Positions 1-7,998 of a stretch of 63,834 bases of DNA are shown here, piece after piece; positions within the stretch are counted from its first letter, which is position 1, and each line of letters begins with the position of its first letter. This DNA comes from an uncultured Lachnospiraceae bacterium (GTDB lineage: Bacteria; Bacillota; Clostridia; Lachnospirales; Lachnospiraceae). The notes under the pieces were generated by a model. It saw only the letters and a list, made by a program, of their open reading frames with translations, was not told the origin of the DNA and did not search any database. The stretch lies in NCBI GenBank assembly GCA_910584695.1, contig CAJUBR010000002.1:1-63834 (forward strand), written 5' to 3'. The translations under genes were made by a program, and so were the position numbers.

Positions 1-481
1 GGGAATAATGGGAAAGACGGTGAATCATAAAAGGAAGGAATGTTACAGGGTGGTCTCGCAGGATGCGGGATCATTTTGCAGTTATGAAAGTGATTTCCTT
101 TATTCTTTTGATTTTTTGGTTCTTCCGGTTAAAGTGAGGAAGGCATGGGAAGCAGTTTCGTGTTATAGTGGGGATGTGAAGGCAGTCTATGAGGTCTGTT
201 AAATGATTACCGGAAGGATATGACATCCATTATCAAACCGAAAAAGGGAATGACGCGGGTAGGACGGAATGATATCTACTGGGAATTGAAATAAATTTTT
301 CGAGCTGTAATTTCTTAAAATTGTTTCGTATATAAAAAATCTTAATACAAAAAGGTACAATATGTTCATAATTCTTTAATATTAATATGCTATATTAAGT
401 TGAAATGTTAGAAGCCAAAAGGTTTCTATGCAGTATACAATATGAAAGACAGGATACGTTTGGAAAAGTTAAATATACGAG
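1..481. other. Left-edge region without a supported gene
   Basis: An open frame at 8-202 has no recognisable domain, so I do not call it a gene. A short frame ending at 294 reads as a tail containing KPKKGMTRVGRND. The last part resembles the entry to a SEC-C zinc motif (VGRNDPCPCGSG), but the Cys residues are missing, so it may be the eroded end of a gene. From about 295 to 478 the DNA is AT-rich leader sequence for the downstream alarmone synthetase. Confidence 0.3.
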
Positions 482-493
482 GTGAAGATTATT

Positions 494-1237
494 ATGGAAC
501 AGGATACAATTATACTCCCAACTCTCCGGGAGAAAGAAACAGAACTACCGGCGATTAGTGGGAATATAATGGAGGAATTGAAAATGGTGATGCAGCAGTC
601 ACAGCAATTTCAGGAAATGATGATGATGTATAGCTGTGCCATCCGGGAGGTACGGACGAAGGCAGAGGTCTTAAATGACGAGATGTCAGTCCGGTATCAT
701 AGAAATCCTATCAGCAGTATTTCTTCCAGAGTAAAAAAGCCGGAAAGCATTACACAGAAACTTTATAAGAAGGGTCTGCCATTTACGGTTGAGGCGATTA
801 TGACAAATCTTTCGGATGTGGCAGGTGTACGTATCATTTGTGAATTTGTTGATGATATTTATACGATTGCGGCAATGCTTGCCATGCAGGACGATCTGAA
901 GTTGATTAAGATTAAAGATTATATCAAATATCCGAAACCAAACGGGTATCGGAGCTATCATATGATTGTGGAAATTCCGGTGTTCTTTTCAAAGGGAAAG
1001 ACACCGATGCGGGTAGAGATTCAGATAAGGACAATTGCAATGGATTTCTGGGCAAGTCTAGATCATGAATTGAAATATAAGAAAAATATTGATCCACAGG
1101 ATGAAGAAACGATTGCCGGAGAACTGCTTTCTTGTGCAGACCGGATTGCAGAGACGGATATGATTATGCAGCAGATCCGTATGAAATTAGATGCAGTGAA
1201 AGAAGATAAAACAAAATCAGAAATTGTTCTTCCCTAG
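494..1237 (+). CDS. relQ: Small alarmone synthetase, RelQ/YjbM-type GTP pyrophosphokinase
   Basis: Probably transfers pyrophosphate from ATP to GTP or GDP to make (p)ppGpp, the stringent-response alarmone. At about 247 residues it is a synthetase-only protein, without the HD hydrolase, TGS or ACT domains of full-length Rel. Visible RelA/SpoT-type synthetase motifs are the basic stretch SSRVKKPESITQKL, the DVAGVRIIC strand, the substrate-binding KYPKPNGYRSYH loop and VEIQIRTIAMDFWASLDHELKYKK. The C-terminal helical tail fits the tetramerising helix of RelQ. A GTG at 482 is in frame, but the GAGGTGA ribosome site at 479-485 is correctly spaced only for the ATG at 494. It is a single gene; a MITE-like element separates it from pyk. 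The family assignment is secure. RelQ versus RelP is inferred from length and motif wording. Confidence 0.9.
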   Translation: MEQDTIILPTLREKETELPAISGNIMEELKMVMQQSQQFQEMMMMYSCAIREVRTKAEVLNDEMSVRYHRNPISSISSRVKKPESITQKLYKKGLPFTVEAIMTNLSDVAGVRIICEFVDDIYTIAAMLAMQDDLKLIKIKDYIKYPKPNGYRSYHMIVEIPVFFSKGKTPMRVEIQIRTIAMDFWASLDHELKYKKNIDPQDEETIAGELLSCADRIAETDMIMQQIRMKLDAVKEDKTKSEIVLP

Positions 1238-1326
1238 GAACTGTTAGATTTAGCTTGTCATATGGTTATATAATGTTGTAGAATAGGAAATGATGAAATT
1301 ACAGATAATTTGATTATAGAAATAGA

Positions 1327-1538
1327 TAGGCGATTGCGAAACTCTGTTTTCGTTACCGACCGTTGTACAATATAGACAATATCAACGCTGGGCACGCTTT
1401 CGCTGCTTGTCGCTCGTAATGGTACATAAGGTGCCAAAATATGGCACCTAAGTACCAACGGCTCCAAAGCACCCTGCTTATGACATTGCCTATATTACAC
1501 AACTAGATTTTGAAAATAGGGAGTTTCGCAAATACCTA
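1327..1538 (+). mobile_element. MITE-like palindromic element, copy 1 (212 bp)
   Basis: The element starts TAGGCGATTGCGAAACTC and ends GAGTTTCGCAAATACCTA, which are inverted repeats of each other. It is bordered by an exact 11-bp direct repeat, ATAGAAATAGA, at 1316-1326 and 1539-1549, as expected of a target-site duplication. Relative to copy 2 (35666-35806) it carries about 70 extra bases around 1410-1480, including a hairpin with arms AAGGTGCC and GGCACCT. It encodes no transposase, so it would be non-autonomous. It ends only some 20 nt before the pyk ribosome site, so the hairpin is probably transcribed in the pyk leader. Confidence 0.75.
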
Positions 1539-1569
1539 ATAGAAATAGAATAAGAAAGGATAGACAGTC

Positions 1570-3309
1570 ATGCGTAAAACAAAGATTATTTGCACATTAG
1601 GACCAGCGACAGAAGATGATGAAATACTAAAACAGTTAATGATAGAAGGAATGGATGTTGCCAGATTCAATTTTTCACATGAAAATCATGCCCGGCATAA
1701 AAAGAACTTGGAGCGTATCATAAAATTTCGTAAGGAATTAGGGCTTCCCATTGCAGCACTGTTGGATACTAAAGGACCGGAAATCCGGGTAAAGGATTTT
1801 AAAGAAGGGAAAGTGGTATTAAAGAGTGGTCAGGAATTTGTACTCACCACAAGGGATATTTTGGGGGATGAGAATGAGGTTGCGATTACGTATGATAATC
1901 TGATTAATGATATAAAAGTCGGAACCAGAATACTGATTGACGATGGATTGATTTCCATGAGAGTGGACAGAATGACGGCTACGGATATCATCTGTATTGT
2001 GGAAGATGGTGGTCCGGTATCTAATCATAAGGGTGTAAATGTGCCAAATGTTGCATTGTCTATGCCATATGTAAGTCAGACGGATCGGGAAGATATTATT
2101 TTTGGTATTGAGCAGGGATTTGATTTTATTGCTGCTTCTTTTGTGCGTTCGGCAGATGATATCCTTGAAATCCGTGAGATTTTAAGCCAGCATAACTGTG
2201 ATTTTATTAATATTATCGCTAAAATCGAGAATATGCAGGGAGTTGAGAATATAGATGATATTATCCGTGTATCCGATGGTGTCATGATTGCCCGTGGAGA
2301 TATGGGTGTGGAGATTCCGTTAGAGGAGGTTCCGTCTATTCAGAAAATGATTATTAAGAAAGTATACAATGCAGAAAAGATTGTAATTACTGCGACACAG
2401 ATGCTGGATTCCATGATGAAGAATCCACGCCCTACCAGAGCAGAGGCTACGGATGTGGCAAATGCTATTTATGACGGCACATCTGCAATCATGTTATCTG
2501 GAGAGACGGCAGCAGGTCTTTATCCAGTAGAATCTTTAAAGACCATGACGAAGATTGCAGAACGTACAGAAAGAGATATTGATTTGGTGAAGCGTTTTAA
2601 TAACCGGGAAAGTCTGGTGAATCCGGATATTACTAATGCCATTGCCCATGCGACCTGTACGACAGCAATGGATTTAAATGCTACCGCAATCGTAACTGTA
2701 ACGAAATCCGGCAAGACGGCAAGAATGATTTCAAAGTACAGACCGTCCTGTCCGATTATCGGATGTACTCCTTATGAAAATGTATGGCGGCAGTTAAATC
2801 TGTCATGGGGGGTGCAGCCGCTGATAGTGGAGGAAAAGACAAATACGGATGATTTGTTTGAGCATGCGATTGAGCAGGCAGAAAAAAAAGGTTATGTACA
2901 CCAGGGTGAGATTACGGTGATTACCGCCGGAGTTCCCCTTGGTGTTTCGGGAACAACAAATCTGATAAAGGTGCATGTAGTCGGGCATATTTTAGTAAAA
3001 GGACGGGGCGTGAATAACCGTAAGGCAACGGCCAGTCTTTGTGTGGGTAAAGAAGAAACGGATATTATTGATCATTTTAACGAGGGTGATATTATTGTGC
3101 TTCCGGAGACAAGCAATGATATTATGGATGAACTTCGTCAGGCTTCCGGTATTATTGTAGAAAATGAAGGGCATAATTCCCATGCGGGAATTGTGGGACT
3201 CAGTCTGGACATTCCGGTTATTCTTGGAGCTGCAAATGCAACAGATATCCTGAAATCAGGTGCAGTAGTTACTATGGATGCGGAAAAGGGTATTGTGTCC
3301 TCAAATTAA
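1570..3309 (+). CDS. pyk: Pyruvate kinase with C-terminal PEP-utiliser-like domain
   Basis: Catalyses phosphoenolpyruvate + ADP to pyruvate + ATP, the last step of glycolysis, in the cytoplasm. The N-terminus (RKTKIICTLGPAT) and the active-site stretch IIAKIENMQGVENID...DGVMIARGDMGVEIP are the standard signature, and the catalytic Lys lies in AKIEN. The protein has 579 residues, about 100 more than E. coli PykF. The extra C-terminal domain (from about residue 475) contains GHNSHAGIVGLSLDIPVILG, like the phosphohistidine swivelling domain of PEP-utilising enzymes. Such an extension is common in Firmicute pyruvate kinases. The start is an ATG preceded by AAGAAAGGA. A MITE-like element fills the upstream region and may supply or alter leader structure. 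It is followed 25 nt later by the CpXC gene. Confidence 0.97.
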   Translation: MRKTKIICTLGPATEDDEILKQLMIEGMDVARFNFSHENHARHKKNLERIIKFRKELGLPIAALLDTKGPEIRVKDFKEGKVVLKSGQEFVLTTRDILGDENEVAITYDNLINDIKVGTRILIDDGLISMRVDRMTATDIICIVEDGGPVSNHKGVNVPNVALSMPYVSQTDREDIIFGIEQGFDFIAASFVRSADDILEIREILSQHNCDFINIIAKIENMQGVENIDDIIRVSDGVMIARGDMGVEIPLEEVPSIQKMIIKKVYNAEKIVITATQMLDSMMKNPRPTRAEATDVANAIYDGTSAIMLSGETAAGLYPVESLKTMTKIAERTERDIDLVKRFNNRESLVNPDITNAIAHATCTTAMDLNATAIVTVTKSGKTARMISKYRPSCPIIGCTPYENVWRQLNLSWGVQPLIVEEKTNTDDLFEHAIEQAEKKGYVHQGEITVITAGVPLGVSGTTNLIKVHVVGHILVKGRGVNNRKATASLCVGKEETDIIDHFNEGDIIVLPETSNDIMDELRQASGIIVENEGHNSHAGIVGLSLDIPVILGAANATDILKSGAVVTMDAEKGIVSSN

Positions 3310-3334
3310 TCAAATGATAGGGAGAATATAAAGT

Positions 3335-4033
3335 ATGCCGGATTGTAGAAAAGATAAGATTAAATGTCCCAAATGTGGGAAAGAAATTGAGATTGATGTT
3401 TGGGACAATATTGATCTTCCGTATGATAAAGAACAAAAGGAAAGGGTATTAAGGAACAGTCTGTTTAAGATAAATTGTGATAGCTGTAAAATTATTTTTC
3501 CGATTGCATACAGATGTCAGTATAATGATTTGGAGCAGAAATATCTGATTTGGTTTGCACCAAGGGCAGATGAGACGGAACAAAAAGCAATTGCTGCTTA
3601 TAATCAAAAGTTGAAAATGGATAAACCGCTGCAACTGGCTCAGGGAGGCTACCGATATCGAGTTGTCTTTAATGACAATGAATTACGGGAAAAGGTCTTG
3701 ATTTTTGATGAGGGATTGGATGACCGTTATATTGAAACGATGAAGGTATCGTATCTTTCTTTGTTGGAGAAGGAATTTGCAGAGGATGAAGCTAAGATTT
3801 TAGGCATTTATTTTGACAAGAGAGCGGCTGGTGGATATCGATGGGTTATTGTGTTTGACAGGAAGACTCCGGTGGCAGTGGATATTGATATGAATATGTA
3901 TGAGGATATGAAGGTTAAGTTAAAGGATATTGTAGAAGAAAGGATGTCCGAGGGTCTTATACAGATTAGTGCACAGTGGGCGTGGGAGGTTTTGCAAACG
4001 AAGGCTGCACAGGCGGAAAAGCGAAATGAATGA
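3335..4033 (+). CDS. CpXC-domain protein
   Basis: The protein has 232 residues, no signal peptide and no membrane span, so it is probably cytoplasmic. The N-terminal region has the paired metal-binding-like motifs of the CpXC family: IKCPKCGKEIEIDVWDNID near residue 9 and INCDSCKIIFPI near residue 48. A conserved domain follows that in other Clostridia is found in uncharacterised proteins. The C-terminal half (from about residue 90) is charged and shows no motif I recognise. It lies 25 nt after pyk and may be cotranscribed with it. Its stop codon falls inside a 72-bp inverted repeat. The function is unknown; metal or nucleic-acid binding is only suggested by the cysteines. Confidence 0.8.
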   Translation: MPDCRKDKIKCPKCGKEIEIDVWDNIDLPYDKEQKERVLRNSLFKINCDSCKIIFPIAYRCQYNDLEQKYLIWFAPRADETEQKAIAAYNQKLKMDKPLQLAQGGYRYRVVFNDNELREKVLIFDEGLDDRYIETMKVSYLSLLEKEFAEDEAKILGIYFDKRAAGGYRWVIVFDRKTPVAVDIDMNMYEDMKVKLKDIVEERMSEGLIQISAQWAWEVLQTKAAQAEKRNE

Positions 4034-4092
4034 TACTATTTCAGTACCGGTATCATGAATACCGGTTATATAGTTTATCTGATTCATTTCGC
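4021..4092. repeat. 72-bp interrupted palindrome between convergent genes
   Basis: Outer arms GCGAAATGAAT (4021-4031) and ATTCATTTCGC (4082-4092) are perfect complements. An inner hairpin has arms ACCGGTAT (4046-4053) and ATACCGGT (4059-4066), and further pairing is possible between them. The repeat overlaps the end of the CpXC gene and lies just past the end of spoIIID on the other strand. Neither side has a long T-run, so a terminator role is possible but not textbook. Confidence 0.6.
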
Positions 4093-4125
4093 TGGTTGAA
4101 AAGACTGAATTGGCATAATAGCTTT

Positions 4126-4380
4126 TTATATATGATGGTGGAGATACTTTTCTTTTGTAGCCATGCCTCCACGAATATGGCGTTCTGCTTTATTCAGATC
4201 AAGAACTTTTCTCACCTCTTTTGCAAGAACCGGATTAATTTTTACTAACCTGTCCGCACAGTCTTTATGTACAGTAGATTTTGATACCCCAAATTTTTTG
4301 GCTGCCTGTCGTACGGTTACTTTTTCTTTGATAATATAATCTGCGATTTCAACTGCTCGTTCCTCTATGTATTCTTTCAC
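4126..4380 (-). CDS. spoIIID: Sporulation transcriptional regulator SpoIIID
   Basis: This is a small DNA-binding protein of the mother cell. In Bacillus and Clostridium SpoIIID is made under sigma-E and adjusts the sigma-E regulon and the switch to sigma-K. The 84 residues match the whole family: an N-terminal EYIEERAVEIADYIIKEK helix, a helix-turn-helix VRQAAKKFGVSKSTVHKD, and the basic C-terminal stretch RHIRGGMATKEKY. The start is GTG at 4380 with GGAG just upstream on the minus strand. It is a single gene convergent with the CpXC gene. It places this genome among endospore formers. Its target class includes spoIID, present here at 42 kb. Confidence 0.95.
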   Translation of the reverse strand: MKEYIEERAVEIADYIIKEKVTVRQAAKKFGVSKSTVHKDCADRLVKINPVLAKEVRKVLDLNKAERHIRGGMATKEKYLHHHI

Positions 4381-4510
4381 GGATATTCTCCAATTAACTT
4401 GTTGTTACATCTTATGCGAAACTCCGCTTGATTATACAATGAATTATTTTTATATTTAGAATTCATACTATCTGGTACTATCTTTTTTGTAAAAAAGTGA
4501 TATACTATAT

Positions 4511-4587
4511 CAATGCAAGCCAATCACTCTGCTGCTTGCAGCAGGAGTGTTGACCCTCGTGGCATTTGTCAAGGTTAAGCTTGCATT
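4511..4587 (+). repeat. Structured intergenic repeat, family B
   Basis: Outer arms AATGCAAGC and GCTTGCATT enclose a hairpin CACTCTGCTGC/GCAGCAGGAGTG and a second pairing TTGAC/GTCAA, which together would form a three-way-junction fold. Related sequence (GCTTGCAGC followed by GGAGTTGTTGA) occurs inverted near 8905-9005 and as a fragment near 48900-48930. It lies in the leader of trkA. The function is unknown; a dispersed repeat is the simplest reading. Confidence 0.45.
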
Positions 4588-4661
4588 CTTTTGCTTTATT
4601 GTCCGAGGGAATGCATTTTACTTTGTAAAGATGGATGACAGAATCAGGGAGGTAATAAATA

Positions 4662-6050
4662 ATGCTAAAACATAAGAGTCCCGCAAATTTAGGACTGCAC
4701 ATTATTATTGTCGGCTGTGGCAAGGTGGGTGAAACATTGGTGGAGCAGCTCTGTAAAGAGGGACATGATATTACGGTAATTGATAAAAATTATAGAAGAA
4801 TTCAGGAATTGGCAAATATGTATGATGTAATGGGACTGGTAGGAAATGGTGCCAGTTATAGTGTTCAGATGGAAGCCGGTATTGAAGATACAGATTTAAT
4901 TATAGCTGTAACGGGGTCCGATGAATTAAATCTGCTTTGCTGTACGGTTGCTAAACGTGTAGGTAACTGTGCTGCTATTGCAAGGGTTTGCACTCCGGAT
5001 TATAGTGAAGAAATAGGATATCTTAGAGAAAAATTAGGACTTGCCATGATTATTAATCCGGAATATGAGGCAGCTAAGGTTGCATCTCGTATTTTGTATC
5101 TGCCAACGGCATTGGAAGTGAATTCTTTTGCCCATGGTCAGGCTGAAATGATCAAATTTAAAGTACCAGAGGGTAATATTTTAGACGGAATGACAATAGC
5201 ACATCTTGGAAAAAATATTGCACCGGATATTTTAATCTGTGCAATTGAGAGGGATAGTGAAATCTATATCCCATCCGGTATTTTTCAAATGAAGGAAGGA
5301 GATATCATTTCATTTGTTGCATCCCGAAAAGCTTCAAAAGCATTTTTGGAGAAGATTGGATTTCAAACGCATCAGGTAAAAGACACCATGATTATTGGCG
5401 GAGGAAAGGCTTCTTATTATCTGGCAAAGCAGCTTTTAAATGCCGGAATTTCTGTTAAAATAATTGAAAGTGATTCAGTCCGGTGCGAGGAATTAAGTGT
5501 TTTACTTCCAAAAGCGATTATTATAAATGGAGACGGAACGAGTCCGGAATTGTTAAAAGAAGAAGGGATTGAATATGTGGAATCTTTTGTTCCTTTAACC
5601 GGGATTGACGAGGAAAACATTTTGCTGACTTTGCATGCAAGACAGATATCCAATACTAAGATTATTACTAAGATTAATCGTTTTACATTTAAGGATGTGA
5701 TTAGTCAGTTGGACCTTGGCAGTGTGATTTATCCAAGGTATATTACCTCAGAAGCAATTATTGCTTATGTCCGTGCAAAAAAGGACTCCATGGACAGCAA
5801 TATAGAAACGCTTTACCATATGTTTGATCACCGGGTAGAGGCCATTGAATTCCGTGTAGATGAACAATCGGATGTCACGGATGTACCGTTAATGGAACTT
5901 CAACTGAAGAAAAATTTATTAATTGCTTTTATTAATAGAAAAGGTTCCATCCTGCTTCCAAGCGGTCAGGATTGTATCAAGATTGGGGATTCTGTCATGA
6001 TTGTTACAACCCATACCGGATTTAGTGATATTCGGGATATCTTGAAATAA
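4662..6050 (+). CDS. trkA: Trk potassium uptake regulatory subunit TrkA
   Basis: This is the cytoplasmic NAD(H)/nucleotide-binding subunit that gates the TrkH potassium channel. Its 462 residues contain two RCK units. The first Rossmann motif is IIIVGCGKVGETLVEQL (about residues 13-30), followed by VIDKN and a GNGAS loop. The second is MIIGGGKASYYLAKQL (about residue 243) with the acidic strand-end IIESD. Each is followed by a TrkA-C domain. This is the double-domain type known from E. coli. The ATG follows GGGAGGTAATAA. The trkH gene begins 12 nt after the stop, so the two form an operon. A family-B structured repeat lies in the 5' region. There is no sign of damage. Confidence 0.96.
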   Translation: MLKHKSPANLGLHIIIVGCGKVGETLVEQLCKEGHDITVIDKNYRRIQELANMYDVMGLVGNGASYSVQMEAGIEDTDLIIAVTGSDELNLLCCTVAKRVGNCAAIARVCTPDYSEEIGYLREKLGLAMIINPEYEAAKVASRILYLPTALEVNSFAHGQAEMIKFKVPEGNILDGMTIAHLGKNIAPDILICAIERDSEIYIPSGIFQMKEGDIISFVASRKASKAFLEKIGFQTHQVKDTMIIGGGKASYYLAKQLLNAGISVKIIESDSVRCEELSVLLPKAIIINGDGTSPELLKEEGIEYVESFVPLTGIDEENILLTLHARQISNTKIITKINRFTFKDVISQLDLGSVIYPRYITSEAIIAYVRAKKDSMDSNIETLYHMFDHRVEAIEFRVDEQSDVTDVPLMELQLKKNLLIAFINRKGSILLPSGQDCIKIGDSVMIVTTHTGFSDIRDILK

Positions 6051-6062
6051 TGGAGGAGAAAA

Positions 6063-7526
6063 ATGAACAGTTCAATTATTCGTTATATTTTAGGAGGGGT
6101 CTTAAAAATTGAAGGGATATTGATGTTTCTTCCGTGCATAGTTGCTATTATATATGGAGAACGAGAGGGCTTTTGCTATCTTTTTGTTGCTGTTTCATGT
6201 ATTGTATTGGGTTCTTTAATGACGTTTCGTAAGCCCCGAAATCAGGTTTTTTATCTGAAGGAAGGTTGTGTTGCCACCGCTTTAAGCTGGATTCTGATAA
6301 GTCTTATGGGATGTCTGCCATTTTGGATTAGCAAAGAAATTCCTTCTTTTACGGATGCATTATTTGAGACCATATCCGGATTCACTACCACCGGAGCCAG
6401 TATCCTTAGTGATGTGGAAGCGTTATCGCACTCGGCAATGTTCTGGCGGAGCTTTACACACTGGATTGGTGGTATGGGTGTATTGGTATTTTTGTTAGCA
6501 GTGATTCCATTAAGCGGCGGTTCCAATATCAATCTGATGCGTGCCGAAAGCCCGGGACCTTCTGTGGGGAAACTGGTTCCGAAAGTTAGATATACTGCTC
6601 GGATTCTTTATATTATCTATCTGGGTATGACCTTATTGGAAATTATTTTTTTGATTGCTGGGAAAATGCCGGTGTTTGATGCACTTACGATTACTTTCGG
6701 AACTGCAGGGACCGGTGGATTCGGCATCAAAAATGACAGTATGGCAAGTTATTCTCCTTATCTTCAATGGGTTGCAACGATATTTATGATCTTATTCGGT
6801 GTCAACTTTAATGCGTATTATTTAATGCTGTTTGGGAAATTTAAGAAAGCATTTAGTATGGAAGAAGTTCGGTATTATTTTATTATTATTTTTGTATCTG
6901 TGGGAATAATCTGCTGCAACATTTTAGATTCTGCTGCCGGCATTTTTGATGCATTGACTCAGGCATCCTTTCAGGTGGCTTCTATTATGACAACTACCGG
7001 TTTTTCTACTGTTGATTTTAATTTATGGAACGGAACCTGCAAGACGGTACTTGTAATGTTAATGTTTATCGGTGCCTGTGCAGGAAGCACCGGTGGTGGG
7101 ATTAAGGTTTCCCGTGTTGTTATGCTGGGAAAGACGGTAATTAAAGAATTGAATTCTTATATCCATCCTAAGAGCATTCAGAAGATATACTTTGAGGAAA
7201 AACCGGTAGAGCATGATGTTCTGCGATCGATCAATGTGTATTTTGTTACGTTTATGGTAATTTTTACAGCTTCTGTTTGGGCACTTTCTTTTGAAGGAAG
7301 AGATTTGATTACAAATTTTACAGCAGTGAGTGCTGCCTTAAATAATATCGGTCCCGGTTTGGAGTTGGTTGGACCAACCAGTAATTTTGGTCTTTTGTCT
7401 CCTTTTTCAAAATATGTACTGATGTTTGATATGCTGGCTGGCAGATTAGAATTATTTCCCTTATTGATTTTGTTCCATCCTGCGATATGGAAAGATTTAT
7501 TTACACAGAAAGTGCGGTTCCGTTAA
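6063..7526 (+). CDS. trkH: Trk potassium channel subunit TrkH
   Basis: This is the integral membrane potassium-translocating subunit; it pairs with TrkA. The 487-residue hydrophobic protein has the four pseudo-repeat selectivity loops: SGFTTTGAS (about residue 107), GTAGTGGFGI (about 218), TTTGFSTVDF (about 313) and NNIGPGLE (about 430). The C-terminal LAGRLELFPLLILF segment is also typical. The start is ATG with TGGAGGAG 5-12 nt upstream. It is translationally close to trkA (12 nt gap). The intrinsic terminator begins before its stop codon, so the operon ends here. Confidence 0.96.
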   Translation: MNSSIIRYILGGVLKIEGILMFLPCIVAIIYGEREGFCYLFVAVSCIVLGSLMTFRKPRNQVFYLKEGCVATALSWILISLMGCLPFWISKEIPSFTDALFETISGFTTTGASILSDVEALSHSAMFWRSFTHWIGGMGVLVFLLAVIPLSGGSNINLMRAESPGPSVGKLVPKVRYTARILYIIYLGMTLLEIIFLIAGKMPVFDALTITFGTAGTGGFGIKNDSMASYSPYLQWVATIFMILFGVNFNAYYLMLFGKFKKAFSMEEVRYYFIIIFVSVGIICCNILDSAAGIFDALTQASFQVASIMTTTGFSTVDFNLWNGTCKTVLVMLMFIGACAGSTGGGIKVSRVVMLGKTVIKELNSYIHPKSIQKIYFEEKPVEHDVLRSINVYFVTFMVIFTASVWALSFEGRDLITNFTAVSAALNNIGPGLELVGPTSNFGLLSPFSKYVLMFDMLAGRLELFPLLILFHPAIWKDLFTQKVRFR

Positions 7527-7541
7527 GAACCGCACTTTTTT
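7510..7541 (+). terminator. Intrinsic terminator of trkAH
   Basis: Stem AAGTGCGGTTC (7510-7520) pairs with GAACCGCACTT (7527-7537) and is followed by a T-run. The loop contains the trkH stop codon. It may also stop transcripts of the convergent trxA. Confidence 0.9.
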
Positions 7542-7554
7542 AGGGATATTGCTT

Positions 7555-7860
7555 CTATAGCATTCCTTCTATGTCCGATTTGGACTGTACACCTACACTT
7601 TGATTAGCTGCCTGCCCATCCTTAAATACAATAAGTGTTGGAATGGACATAACCTTATAATCTATTGCAAGAGATGCTTCTTCGTCAACATTCACTTTAC
7701 AGACTTTAATATCCTCGTGTTCTGCTGCAATTTGGTCAATAACCGGTGCTATCATCTTGCAGGGACCGCACCAGGAAGCCCAAAAGTCTACCAGAACGGT
7801 TTGTTTTGCCTGTAATACCTCCTTTTCAAAATTTGCCGCTGTTACATTTAGAACTGCCAT
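7555..7860 (-). CDS. trxA: Thioredoxin
   Basis: A disulfide reductase of the cytoplasm that receives electrons from thioredoxin reductase. The 101-residue protein has the thioredoxin fold with the active site WASWCGPCKM near residue 30 and the cis-Pro segment SIPTLIVFKDG. A longer frame extends to 7914. However, GGAGGAAATAGAT on the minus strand precedes the ATG at 7860, and the residues from there (AVLNVTAANF) are the usual thioredoxin N-terminus. It is a single gene, convergent with trkH. Confidence 0.95.
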   Translation of the reverse strand: MAVLNVTAANFEKEVLQAKQTVLVDFWASWCGPCKMIAPVIDQIAAEHEDIKVCKVNVDEEASLAIDYKVMSIPTLIVFKDGQAANQSVGVQSKSDIEGML

Positions 7861-7998
7861 ATCTATTTCCTCCTTTTCCTTAGTAAATTCCCTAAATTGA
7901 TAAAACTTATTCAAGCGTTAAGTCATGGCTTTTCTATTATAAAATACAGAGGAAAAAAATACAAGAAAATAGTCAGCCTTAAATAACATTACATATAT

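Noticed and set aside
1258..1467. Minus-strand ORF of 69 codons
   Set aside because: It lies mostly inside the MITE-like element and has no ribosome site or recognisable domain.
4030..4248. Plus-strand ORF after the CpXC gene
   Set aside because: It overlaps spoIIID on the opposite strand and shows no coding features of its own.
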